Source: Thuidium tamariscinum (Eukaryota; Streptophyta; Bryopsida; Hypnales; Thuidiaceae). Taken from it: a DNA stretch of 64,000 nucleotides. The stretch covers positions 7,316,001 to 7,380,000 of the forward strand of contig OX344751.2 in NCBI GenBank assembly GCA_947034885.2, in the 5' to 3' direction. The notes beneath the pieces were generated by a model. The model worked only from the letters and a program-made list of their open reading frames with translations, was not told where the DNA came from and did not search any database. Both the position numbers and the translations under genes were made by a program. Position 1 is the first letter of the stretch. Every line of letters starts with the position of its first letter. Below are positions 22,801 through 34,796 of this stretch, in pieces.

Positions 22801-25800
22801 TGCACGCTTCACTAATCAAGACATCTACATATTATATATAGACTTCAAAAACACCTTTGGTTCCATAGACCACGCAAGGCTCTTGGCTATAATGGTAGAC
22901 CTTGGATACCCAAAAGACGCAATAGCATTAATAGGAAATATTTACTCAAACTCCACTACAATTTTTACAGGAGACCACTTTGGTAAAACTAAACCAATAC
23001 AAATACAAAGAGGAACCATCCAAGGTGACACACTCAGTCCATATCTCTTCCTCATTTTTCTAGAACCGCTACTCAGATGGCTCCAAAAAGGTAATAATGG
23101 CTACAACTTTGGTACATCCCAAATAACTATAAGTTCCTCAGCATATGCAGACGACTTAGCAGCTACATCAAATAATCCCCAATCACTCCAATCTCAACTA
23201 AACAAACTAGATAAATACTGTGAATGGGCAGGAATGGATCTAGGAGTACCAAAATGTGCAATCACTGGATGCCCAAATAAATCAAAAACAAAACCGGACA
23301 TCTTTAAAACCCAAATACTAGCCATGAACATTAACTACAGAAACCAACAAATACCAGTCTTACACCAACACGAACCCTACCCATATTTAGGAATACAACT
23401 AGTGCCTTCTCTAAAATGGAAACTACAAACTCACATCACCACTAAAAAGGTAATAGATCAATGTGCACAACTCACTAAGTGCCCAGCTACAATAAATCAA
23501 AAAATCAATATGGTTGACACTGTAATTAGAGCAGGCATAGCCTACAGCTTTTATGCAGTGCCATATTCTCTACCAACAATTAAAAAACTTGATAAAAAGA
23601 TCATTGGAATTCAGAAAACTATATGTGGATTACCAAAATGCACTGCCAACGTAATAGCACAACTTCCACATTAATTTTTTGGACTTGAAGCCTTCTCTCT
23701 TAAAAATGCATACTTACGTTGCATTAGCGAACAACTTAGAAATGCTCTAAATGATTCAGGAAGGTTGGGAATAATATATAGAGGACTCACCCACCATATC
23801 TTGGCCAAGTATGGAGGGGCAGAAAACATTCCAAGAATCAAACAACAAGACTGTGTCAGATCACCTACAACAAGGACCCTCTTTTTGCTAAAGCATGAAG
23901 CAAACATCCACCTCATGAGTGTCATAGAAAACTTTCAACTACATCCAACTGAGCTTGAAAAAGAATGGATGTCACAAACCACTCTTACTCTACCACATAT
24001 AAATCCCAAACTTTCTTTTAAAATGCTACATAAACTTCTTCTACATAACATACATAAAATTAAACACATTACACTACCAAATGGTACAAATTTAATGTCA
24101 CCCGAAGACTTCAAAATATACTACAAAACTCCAACCAAAGTTGAAAAAGCTGCTTTAAATATAGCAGAACAAATTTTCTGTTATCCACATTATACACCTG
24201 AATGTTCACAACCTTGCCCAAGACACCCACTACCAAGAACTCTAAAAGCACAATACATTTCAGATAACCAAAATTTAAACCCCAGGACTCCATATAACCC
24301 CCCACATCCACCACTAGTACAAATACCACAACAACAAAATCCACCTCTACATATTCAAAACAATCCACTTACCTTCCCCATAAACAGTATAATAGGTCAC
24401 CAAATCAAAGAAATCAAAGACAAATACAAAATTCCTAAAAAAGTTAATATATACCTTTGCCAATGGACACTTGAAGAGGACACCACTTATAATAAATGGC
24501 TACCACAAATAAATCTTTTCCCGCTTAACCAACCAACGGTAATTGCACACAACATCAATCTACTAACACAATACTATACAAAACAACAACACAAATACTA
24601 CAAAAACCTCATCATGATCAACTTTAACCATGAACAATCTAGAGATAATAGATTTATCCCACCCCCAACAATAATTCCACTTATGCAAATCTCAACTAAT
24701 GAATGCAATCCAGAAAAAGACATAATAACAAACACACCTACCATAATAACACAAAATGAACTAACACATATATACCTTGACACCGGTAACTACCTCATAA
24801 CTATCCCAACCACTAGATTAAAATGGCTATGGAAACAATACCAAGATGCTATTCATAATACACATGGCTTGATACCACCTGCACAATCATTTGAAACCGA
24901 GATCACGTGGCTATATCAACGTTACAAATATAAGAAATCTAATAAAAATACGCTAAGAACATCGCAACACTCCCTTCCAAAAAATATCTTAGACTCCTTA
25001 ACAAAAACATTTGACATTTCTCATTCATATTTCTCATCACCAATCACCTGCTCCACATTAATCACACAATTTTACTCTTTCTTTGAAAGAGATAAAGTAT
25101 TTGGATCACTTGGCAAAGCATTTCAATACAAATGGAAAGGCAGAGGTTTTGCACATCCCCAAAATGAAGAAACAGCCCAACAAGCACTACATTGGGCAAG
25201 ACTAGCAGCCAAACATGATCTAAACACCATAACTATATTAGTCATACCGGATATAAATTGGTATCATAACTTCTCTCCATATATTGGACCATTTGAAGAT
25301 ACACACGTCATCGCACATTTTGCGGCAGACACTATTACATACGAAAACCCAACAATTCCAATTGAACTAAACAAACAAAAACACACTGAACCCCTTGCAA
25401 TACATATTCTATGCATACATCACCTAAACCACAATATTGGCCCATCCAACCAACTAGACTCCCTCACGAAGGTCCTCCAAGATATGCAAATACCACAATA
25501 TCACATACAAATTGTTGCACCAACACCTAGTAATGTAATAGTGAAAAAGAATTCAAATTGGAAAAAACTCACTTACAAAATCAATTGTAACTCAATAAAT
25601 TTTTATATGCCCCCGTTACCAACGTATACATCTATCCCTCAATTAAAATTTCCACCGCAATATAGCTACTACACAGATGGTTCATTTATACCACCGCAGC
25701 AATACGCAAATGGACATTGGATACGCGAAAAAGCAGGATACGGCATATACAACCCTCTCAAAGAAGAAATTCGAATTTCTAAACGGCTACCTGGTTTACA

Positions 25801-27121
25801 AACCATTTTTAGAGCTGAGTTCATGGCCATACACAAAACTTTACGCATAGTTACTACCCAATACCCACATGAACCTACCTACATATTCACGGACTGCCTC
25901 AATTGCCTATATGTCATTAATACACAACTAAAACACCCCACCTCACATCGAAACCATGCAGACAAAACTATATTAGAATCTATAGTAGATATGCTCCAAA
26001 GCCGTACACAACCTACAATAATTTCCAAAATTAAAGGACACTCTAATATTGTAGGCAATGAACAAGCAGACAAACTTGCAAAAAATGGCACAACTAAAGA
26101 ATATAAATTTGCCTCAAAAAACTATGAATTTGCACATACTACTCCATTCTATTTCCAAAAAGATGAATGGCCAGGTCAAGCCCATCGTCCTGACAAAGGT
26201 CCGGTAAGATGTTTAGGAACATACATCATCAAACATGATCATGATAATAATCTTGAAGTGATGGCACAACGATTCCCTAACATTAGTAAATGGACCCTTA
26301 ACCCCGATATACATAAAGACCTCTCTAATGAATTTTGGTCAAACCCCGAAATAACCGATGCACAAAAAACAAGCCTACTAAAATTTCGCACTGGCCAATA
26401 CATGGGAAATGCTAGAAAACAATTATTTTTTGGAATTGAGAGATTTCCATCCATCACATGCTCCATTTGTAACTCTCACGACGTAGACACATGGCTCCAC
26501 GTACTCTTAAAATGCAAACAACATCATATTCATGCCCTTCGGGTCAAAAGACATAACAAAGCAGTATGGGAACTGAGAAAACTAATTCTATCTACTAAAA
26601 ATAGTAGATATTATACTCTCATGAATGCAGGAACATTCAATAACAATCCACAAGAAAATACAGTCCCCCCATGGTTATTACCTTGCTCTTGTCAAAGTCA
26701 AAGATGTCATTGTAACGCTAGATTTAAACCAGATATTCTTTGGATAAAAGGACTCTCCTACCAAAGTAACCCACCAAATATCCCAGATAATAATCTCACA
26801 ATACAATTCATTGAATTTACATATACTAATGATAGATTTGCGCAAACAACCATAGATAATAGAATTCAAAAATACCAACCACTAATAAATAGTATCTCGG
26901 CCCAAGGATGGAAAATAGATCCACTTATTGTCATTACAGCAGGAGCTCGAGGAACAACACACACTCCTTCAATGAAAATCCTTGAAACCAAACTCAAATT
27001 AACAGAAACTGCTCTAACACATACTTTCAAAGCAATCAATACCATAGCTATACAATACGCTGGATCAATTATTTTACATAAAAGAAGAATTGAAAACAAC
27101 CAACTACTTCCAATAGAATAA
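19862..27121 (+). pseudogene. LINE ORF2 polyprotein: 2A-APE-RT-RNH-CCHC-RLE
   Basis: One frame of about 2,420 codons broken only by TAA at 22139-22141 and 23672-23674; the first ATG is 19862. Domains in residues from that ATG: leader 1-82; 2A motif DIETNPGP 76-83; region of unknown role to about 295; AP-type endonuclease about 298-550 (Asn301, Glu330, GDFN with Asp457 and Asn459, SDH with His542); reverse transcriptase about 850-1140 with YIDFKNTFG, GTIQGDTLSP and YADD at 1095-1098; a methyltransferase-like segment about 1717-1870; RNase H with Asp1939, Glu1986, Asp2011 and Asp2070; finger C-X2-C-X9-H-X4-C at 2200-2218; and a restriction-like endonuclease with RHN, KPD (Asp2291), Glu2318 and KYQPL. 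The coding strand is strikingly poor in G. The stops lie between domains. No frameshift was seen. Confidence 0.9.
20087..20110 (+). other. 2A-type ribosome-skipping motif (DIETNPGP)
   Basis: In the ORF2 frame, 20081-20110 reads CGDIETNPGP, a full match to the consensus D-(V/I)-E-x-N-P-G-P, preceded by the hydrophobic stretch PLYITILL. In known 2A peptides the Gly-Pro bond is not formed and translation resumes at Pro, releasing the upstream peptide. Here that would be a leader of about 82 residues if ATG 19862 is used. An ATG follows the motif directly at 20111. Such motifs are known at the N-terminus of several trypanosome and animal LINE ORFs. Confidence 0.9.
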
Positions 27122-27420
27122 GAAACCCAACAATGAACAATACATTGTATGCTCATCTAATGCTAATAAATAAATACCCAAATTAAAATAAAATCAATCC
27201 AATTAAATCTAACTAAATCTAACACAATAAAATTTAAACTTTGGATACTTTAAACTAGTTACTTGTTACTTTAGTGTCTATTTCCGAAAGGAAAGAGTGG
27301 TCTTGCATCAATAGCCCTTGATCCTGTGGACATTGGCTCATTGTCATGATGAACAGACACTTTATTCACGCCGGACTGCTTCTTACAAGTAGGCCGGAGT
27401 TTATATATATATATACACTT
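27122..27420 (+). other. LINE 3' UTR and dinucleotide tail
   Basis: Non-coding sequence after the ORF2 stop. It changes from A-rich to a more balanced segment (about 27280-27395) with repeated GCCGGA-type words that could form a stem, and ends in a run of TA repeats at about 27400-27416. A short microsatellite tail suggests 3'-end recognition by structure rather than poly(A), but this is inference. Confidence 0.6.
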
Positions 27421-28485
27421 CATCAAAAGTTCATTAAAAATTATTGCTAGTACTTAGAAAAAGCTAAATCACTAAAAAAAATTCACTAGTCAACGACACA
27501 TTTTTGGGTGGCCACTTTATATTTCTACATTTTTTTATAGAATCATTTCAACATGCAATAGTCATATTATCCTCTCTATAAGGTAAAACAAATTTTCTTT
27601 TCAATCATGAAGTTTCTAGAAGATTAATCTCTTTAAGAATTAGTGTAGCCCACAATAATTGTGTGCAAAAGTGTATCAATCCCCCAAATCTCAAGAATTC
27701 TCCAATGCAACTCAATTGTGGGATTGGGTTTGAACACCCAACTGTACCCAAAGTGTGTCCTTGATGCAACCACAAGTAAGTTACCCATAGCTTAGCGAAG
27801 CATCAAGGGCCTTTAGTAAGTGCACAAAATCACTAAATTTTCTTAAGAATGAATTATCATGCTAATATTGGAAAAAAAAATGTGGCATTACTACAACTTT
27901 TATTTGTGTTCAAGTTATATTGGTATTCTTTCTACATTGAATCTTGTACATTAGGGGAGATTTGAGGCCTTTGGGAGCCCATTTCAGGTGTGTTCATGAA
28001 ACTGTTCCTAAAACTGCTAGCTAATGTTAAGCCAACAATTACCAAGCAATCATAGAAATAAATTACTTTTTATAAAGTTTGGTTTTGAAATGCAGAAGAT
28101 TTTTTTAATTAATTAATTAATGACGTGACACTTTCTCGACCATGTCAGCTCATTACATTTTTACGTTTCCGTAGCAGAAATTGCGTTCCTATAGTTTGGG
28201 AACTCGCAATCTTCCAGAGGCCACAAATCTCTTCTAATGTTTGAAAGTCTATAACTTGAATCTTGAAATTTTTATTAGAAACTAAATTAGGGCATATTTA
28301 CTTGAAAAAACTTTGTGGATTGAAGCCCAAATAAATGAAGTGATTGGATTGGAAGATAGCTTTGGTACCAACCAAAAAGTTTGAATCAAAACACTTCATT
28401 TCTTGGAGCTCCAACTCAAAAAAATTTGGTGTAAATACAAGCCCTAAGTGTAAGAACCCATTATAAATAAGTTTCTTAATTTACT
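27421..28485. other. Spacer with one copy of a dispersed repeat
   Basis: No gene was seen. About 27955-28215 is similar in reverse complement to about 48945-49235 (shared GAACACACCTGAAA-type word and TGGTCGAGAAAGTGTCACGTC-like region, diverged). The remainder is unremarkable AT-rich DNA. Confidence 0.45.
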
Positions 28486-28748
28486 TGAGTTATTTGTAAA
28501 GTCCCCTCCACTTTGGGCATGACTTTTTTTGAAGTTGAGAAGGTAACTATAGTTGAAGTATCAAACTTCTTTGCAAGATACTTATGTCACACGACTTCAA
28601 AAGTGGGGACCAAACTTTTTTAGGCAACCATTTCGATGGAAAAATAAGTTTCAAACCCACTTTTATTTCGACTTTTTTTAACTCAACCAGCTTTTTCACA
28701 AAACTCATGGGTTTAAACCCAGGTTTAAGGTACTTTACGAAGAACTCA
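28486..28748 (-). mobile_element. 261-bp MITE family, copy 3 (inverted)
   Basis: 263 bp, reverse complement of 229-489 and 10747-11007, with start TGAGTTATTTGTAAAGT. ACT flanks both sides (28483-28485 and 28749-28751), supporting a 3-bp target duplication for this family. Confidence 0.85.
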
Positions 28749-29665
28749 ACTATCCACTCAAAAAACAAAACACATAGGTTCATTTACATAAATTCTTTTA
28801 GGAAAAAAATGGAGTTGCATCTCTTTCTCTCTTCATGAAAGCCTCAATGTGAACTTTTGATGGCAACAAGAAACATGTCAAGAACCCCCAAATGAGTGAA
28901 GTGGACCCTATCCCCAAATGAATTTCCAAGTGCAGATTTGATACTTGATGTCACAGATGGTGGACATCATTTTGGCAGAATGGATGAATACAGGTACGCA
29001 CCTTTGCCCAGACAGGACCATCAGCTGGATCTGAGAGTCACATGCATTCTGAATTTTACTGATCCACAAAGATTACTAATAGACTGGGTCACTAAATAGT
29101 ATGATCATAGCAGGGTTTGTTTGTTTCTTAAAAATTGGGACAAATGGTTATGTGACCTTCCTTTCAAGAAAGTTTTAAGTTGTCTTGTTCCTTAATTTGG
29201 GGGCTTCATTTGAAGGAGGCCAACTTTGAGTATACAATTTTGCATATGTAATTTTTGTATGCAATTTTGTGTATATGTTGGTTTTGCATAACTGCACATG
29301 AAATGAGGTTTTGGAAGCATTTTGGCAAGTATATAGAAGGCTGTGATAACAGTCTTGCATTTTTTAACACATTTATCCTCATTTTTTTCTATAGGTTTGA
29401 AACTACCCATTTTTTAAAAAGGAAATTGGGCATTTAATTGCCTAAAAAAAATCGTGGATCATAGAATGATTTCTGCAACTGCAAGTATTAATCGCACCTC
29501 TGAATAGCAGGGCTCTATGTAAGGTAAGTGTAAGGGTAGACTAAGCCCCCTGTTTTGCCTGTGGCATGGCTTCACGGAAAATAGGGTAAGTTTAGCAGTC
29601 TCTTGCAACTGCTTAATATTCTTAAGAAGCCACACGCAGCTCGCAATGGCTTACCTACCATGAAC
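28749..29665. other. Spacer, nothing recognised
   Basis: Short overlapping frames only. A frame at 28896-29099 has no recognised domain and I do not call it a gene. Confidence 0.4.
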
Positions 29666-29963
29666 TAAGGTAGGGGGCTGTAATTGCAACCCTGTCTCTA
29701 AACGCGATCTGGTAGATTTTGCCTCTAACATGTACTAGAAGTGTACATTTCAGGAGGGGGTCGCTTTTAGAAACAATCGTGTTTTCAACTTCAAAAATTC
29801 ATAACTAATTCCATGAAGGTCCAAAAAATATGAAACGCATTGGGTTAGATGCCAATTCCATTTTTCTTACCACGAAAAATTACTAAAAATTGTTTTAAGA
29901 ATTTTAGCTTCTCCCAAATGCAAATCAGTTGTTAAAGGGTCGCTTTTACAGCCCCCTATCTTA
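29666..29963 (+). mobile_element. 298-bp TA-flanked MITE, copy 2
   Basis: Flanked by TA, with TIRs AGGTAGGGGGCTGTAA and (inverted) AGATAGGGGGCTGTAA. Closely similar to 17005-17302 over its full length, with the same span. Confidence 0.85.
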
Positions 29964-30452
29964 TTGAGAAAGAAATTGCCACACAAGAATGGAAGCGTAG
30001 AAAAAAGGTAAACTATTCCATCACAAACCTAATGGAAGAAGCTCATTGTGTATTGAAATATATTAGGGGTGTACATTCAAGTTCTAAAATGTAATGTTCA
30101 TTAAGATATTTACACCTAAAATCAACCGATTAAGCAATTATGTATGGTTTTCATTATTATATTGAATATTTTTTTATAAGGTCTTGTTGGTAGTCAAAAG
30201 GGGATTTTAGTAAAACTTAGAATATGATTTTTGGACATAGTGTGAATAAACTATGAATATTCAAAGTGTTCAAAATGAGTATTTCTTAAATTGCTCTTGC
30301 ACTCTCATGAACAGTGAGAGTACATTTTAGACAAGAATTTATAGGGATCGATTTTAGATATGGGGTCAAAATTAGGTGTAGTTACCTTTCTACTATAATT
30401 TAGCCTACAATGGGCTTATTCCCATTTGGTTAGCAATTAGGGGTAGTTTACC
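29964..30452. other. AT-rich spacer, nothing recognised
   Basis: No gene or repeat boundary was recognised. Confidence 0.4.
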
Positions 30453-31185
30453 TTAACCCTTAAAGGATGGACCTATAACCATTGATTTTAAGCTTCAATA
30501 CCATCACTCAATTTGTTGCCATTTTTGAATTACATATGTATGAAAGAATTTATTTTTATTTTTAGAAATAAAACTACATGTGTTTTTTAATTCACGAAAT
30601 TTTTAGATTTTTGGAACAAAAATTGATTTTAATGATAATTTTTGAAGAAAAAGCGAAAAAAATCATATCAAATGGAAAATTATTCCTAAAAATATAAAAA
30701 TTACAACACGGGTGTAAATTGTAGGGACAAAACATCATGGTTTGAAGTCAAATCCCATGTTATTCTATAATTAGAGTATAGAAGATATCAAAAATATATC
30801 AAAAGTTCAAATTGCAATAAAATATTCAATATTACAAAATTTTCTAATTGGAACTGAAACTAGAATAGATGACCTCCATTTTTTTAATTGGGCTCAAATT
30901 CAAAAAATATCATTTTTGTGAAGAAAAATCAGATTTAGAGCAAGGAGTCACACCTTCCCAAAATAAATTGAAAATAGTATATGTTCGGATTTGTTTTTTT
31001 AATAATTTCTTATTCACGTGAAAACAAACACTCACAAGACTAAATAGTAAATTAGTTATTCTTCATAATCTTTTGTGAAAGGTCAAGGAAAAAAAACTGA
31101 TGAAAACTTGCTTTCACTGTCCCTCCACTCTGTTGCAAAGTCATCCAAATACCGTGAAATGGTGTCACCGGCATTACTAGGTTAA
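30453..31185 (+). mobile_element. TTAA-flanked (piggyBac-like) element, family A copy 3
   Basis: 733 bp, bounded by TTAA, with left end CCCTTAAAGGATGGACC and a degraded right end CCGGCATTACTAGG. Colinear with 3648-4382 and 53411-54144 but clearly the most diverged copy of family A, so probably the oldest. Confidence 0.75.
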
Positions 31186-33252
31186 TATATTGTGTACTTA
31201 GAAGTGTACATTATTGATACAAAATGGGGATACAAAATTATAATTTCCATAATTAGTATCAATGTTAGATTTAAATATAGGCACCTAAAATAACGAGAAT
31301 TTTGATTTGGGGCAACAATTTCCAAACCTATTAATTTTGAATTATTTAAATTCTAAAGTCACAAAATCCCCTTAGAGAATGTTTGGTATGTCAAGTATGC
31401 TTGTATGACCTCAAGTTTTGACATGATTTTGTGAAACATTTCTTGAAGAAGCAAAAGCAATGCTAATCTAAGTCTCCAAATCAATTCAATGAGCAACAAA
31501 AAACTCACTAACATTTGAAATAAAAAATAAAAAGTAAAAAATTGTTTTTTTTATTCAATTTCATTTTGTTTATATAGAGATTTTTTTGATTCATTTCATT
31601 TGGGTTACTTAGTGATGTGAAGCTATAGAACTTTTGTCTTCTTTGGTAGGTAGTCATTGCATCTTCTTGAAAAAATAATGTACTTAAGTATTAGATTCAT
31701 TTTTTTAATCAACTTTCACAATCTAACCTCCACTACAAAAAGTTTGGTATAATTGTTAGGACAATCTCACTCTAAAAATAGTGTATTTTGATTCCATTCA
31801 AAGCAATTCATAATTAAGTTTTCCTTTCTTTATTATTTTACTTGACAAATTTTTAAAACAAAATCAAGTTATTTTTCAAATGTTTTCTCTACGTCCTCAA
31901 CTCTAATCATCAATATAAAAAATATATAAATCAAAATTTGTAGTGCAAAAAATTTCAATTAAAGAGATTCAAAGTCTTATATTATAGTGATGCAAGATGT
32001 AAATTAAAGACCAAATTTTTATAACTTAAAATGGAAATATTTTACAATATTTGTAGTCAATGCTTTTGAAATTTTTTCTTGAGATTTTTATACATTAGCC
32101 ACTAGGGAAGGCAACCCATTCCTAATCACCCTCCCATTTTGGAAGGGTGGTATAGTCTAATTGCGACTAGTTCTTACTCATATTAATTAGGAATGGTACT
32201 TATATTTGGTAACATGGCATATCGCAATAAAGCACTTTTGATTGGTGCATCAATTTTTCTATCATAGTTAAGAAGCACTCTTGGTTTTACAACTTGTCCT
32301 TGGTTGGAAATAGGATGATCTATATCACTAGTATGGGATGAACAAAATCTTCACCTAAAAAATTCATGATAATTTTGTTTTGGGAAATAAAATTATGAAA
32401 AAACAAGAAATCCTTCTCAAATGTATTTCAAGATATAGGAAAATTTGTCTTCTCACCATGTCCATACTCCAAGTACACTCAATTGCTTATTTGATCGGAA
32501 ATGGTTTGCCTCCCTTAAGTGTTCACTCCATATATGCAAGAAATCTTGGGCATGTTCCTACAAATTCATTTCTAGTCGGATGTTTTTGAAATTTGGACAT
32601 ATAGTAATATGGTAAAATGTTCCTCCTCCATGAATTTTTTTTTCTATTTGGTTGCCTGGATCAAAAGTTATGTAGCCCTAAATTTTTTAAGGCAGCTCTA
32701 GCAATTCTAGGTAGCTTTTGCAAAACTCCTTTACTAATGAAATTTGGCAAATAAATAACTTACATGATATAAGATGCAAATGTACCCCAAAATAACCATG
32801 TATAGTATGAAAATCTCACTCTAGGGATAGTTAAAGGTTGCTAACCCTATTAGGCAAGTCCAAAAAAAACATTTTCTTCTAATTTCAAATGTAATAATCC
32901 ATCAATTCGTGTACTCAAAGTTTGTGAAAAAATTTCCACACATTTCCACATTAATTTAGAAGAATAAAATTCTATTTTTTTTTTTTTTTTCTAACTACTC
33001 TAAAAAATGGCAATTTTTCACAATTTTTGTCCAAAATGTGCCTTTGCCATGTAGAGGTTTAGTCTAGAGCAAGATCTAACAGTATCCTCTTGTTTAATAT
33101 TATTAAAAAATGAATTAAACTTTTTTACTCTTTGTTATAGAAATGACAATTATGGATGTTTTCATATGAAAAAAGGCTTTCAAACTTTAAGGGTTAAATT
33201 TTGTTTTGTTCCAATTTTTTGAATATTATTGTGATAAATCACCATTTTTTCA
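31186..33252. other. AT-rich intergenic DNA, nothing recognised
   Basis: No gene was seen in about 2 kb. There is a poly(T) run near 32972-32990. A frame at 32380-32589 has no recognised domain. Confidence 0.4.
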
Positions 33253-34095
33253 TTAACCTCTAAAAGCCCAAGGGGTTAGGACAAAACATAAATGTGTTAT
33301 AAAATATAAGCGTTACAACTTTTTTGAAGTTAGTATCAAAGAAGATAATGTAAAGCACAAAAAATACAAAGTATCCATATAGTCAAAGTAAAAAAAAAAT
33401 TAGATTATTTTTAAATGAATTTTGAAGATATAACTTCAAAAATTCACCAAAAATACAATTTCTGTTTTTAGGATTTGAAATTTTTTTTGATTGGTCAAAA
33501 TTGTGTTTTTTATTGATTTATAAAAAAGTGCAAAATACTCAACCTCTAAAAGCCAAGGGATTAAGACAAAATACAAATGTATTATAAAATATAAGCTTTA
33601 TAACTTTTTTGAAGTTAGCATAAAAGAAGATAATGTAAAGCATAAAAAATAGAAAGTATCCATATGATCAAAATTTAAAAAATATTTATAGATTCTCTTC
33701 AAATGAATTTTGAAGATATAACTTCAAAAATTCACCAAAAATACAATTTCTATTTTTAGGATTTGAAATTTTTATTGATAGGTCAAAATTGAGGTTTTTA
33801 TTGATTTGTTAAAAAATAAAAAATATTTATTAATGAGAGCATCAATACTTCCCTCAAATAGAAAAATTTTCAACACTAAGCAATTTTAGACACTTTGTGC
33901 TATTTCTCTTTATTTTTGCTATAACTTTTGTTTGACCATATAGATCTTAGTTTTGAATGCAAATATTGAAACACAATCCAATATTTTGAAATTTTGATAA
34001 AAAGAAAATTCGAAAAAAGTTTTTGTTTTGCCCGAAAATGCTGCCCGAAGTTGGGCAGCGACCATAAAATGGTCACTTGAGCACTTAGGGGTTAA
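33253..34095 (+). mobile_element. TTAA-flanked element with internal 286-bp duplication
   Basis: 843 bp, bounded by TTAA, with left end CCTCTAAAAGCCC and right end CACTTAGGGG. Inside, a unit of about 286 bp is tandemly duplicated: the word CCTCTAAAAGCC starts at 33257 and again at 33543, and the sequence after each is highly similar to about 33830. The first unit includes the left terminus, so the duplication copied a terminus-like sequence internally. No coding frame was seen. Confidence 0.7.
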
Positions 34096-34420
34096 CTAAA
34101 GTAGAACCACCTATTCTCAACCAAAGACCTATACCCAACTTGTAGGATGCCTCTATTTCCAACCAAGGCTAGAAGAGGTTTCTAATCAAAGCTTGGAATG
34201 TACTTTTTCTTCATTTTCAAGGTTGGGACTAGTGAGGTCATGACACATGTCCCAAAGTGTCATAAAGTGTATTGGGAGTACCAATCAAGAAAATAGTCTC
34301 TTGAATGATCGGAATTCAAAGAATCTAGACATTGGCTATAGATTCAAAGTACTTTTTGGCTTTCAAAAATCATAGAAATTTCAGTTTTGGGAATAAGATT
34401 ATGAAAAATTTGCAATCTTT
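34096..34420 (+). repeat. Partial copy of the AGGTARAACCACC element
   Basis: Starts AAGTAGAACCACC and matches the left part of 52075-52860 (ACCAAGGCTAGAA..., ...TTGGGACTA..., ...TGTCCCAAAGT). It directly abuts the TTAA element ending at 34095. No right end was identified. Confidence 0.6.
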
Positions 34421-34553
34421 ATATTTCCTATCTTGCTACATGGAAAAAAGAGTCTAGACAAGTCTAGACATTTGTATAGCCTCATACTTGTCATGATGTG
34501 TTACAAAATTGTTTAAGTGATTGGGTCTGGATGTTTTTAAGTTAGTCAAGAGT

Positions 34554-34796
34554 GTTGCTATTATGTTAATTTAGAAGTGTGAGCCCACAAGCCTAGAAGA
34601 CTATACACCTATGATATAAGTGTCCATAATATAATAATCTTCTTTGATAATAATACATATGTGCTATAAATACCTATATTATAGGTGTTTATGTTATAAG
34701 CACCTTCAATGGATGCATGATATCTATGTATGTATATGTTCAAGGCTCACATGCTCACACTTTTATACTCACATACAAGTACCATTGACTACTCAA
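34554..34796 (+). repeat. Dispersed repeat G, copy 2
   Basis: Matches 9626-9870 in the same orientation over about 243 bp, with scattered substitutions and small gaps. Class unknown. Confidence 0.7.

Larger units (their letters stand above)
17490..27420 (+). mobile_element. Large APE-RT-RNaseH-RLE non-LTR retrotransposon
   Basis: A nearly complete LINE of about 9.9 kb, including a 229-bp fold-back inserted later. Order: a 5' region from about 17490 containing a small CCCGG/CCGGG stem, ORF1 (17669-19724), a short gap, ORF2 (19862-27121), a 3' UTR, and a TATATATA tail at about 27400. The tail is a short dinucleotide run rather than poly(A). I could not find a target-site duplication, so both ends are approximate. 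Only three in-frame stops interrupt about 9 kb of coding sequence and all catalytic motifs I looked for are present, so the copy is fairly young. It is non-functional as read. The two-endonuclease layout resembles Dualen/RandI rather than ordinary plant L1. Confidence 0.9.
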
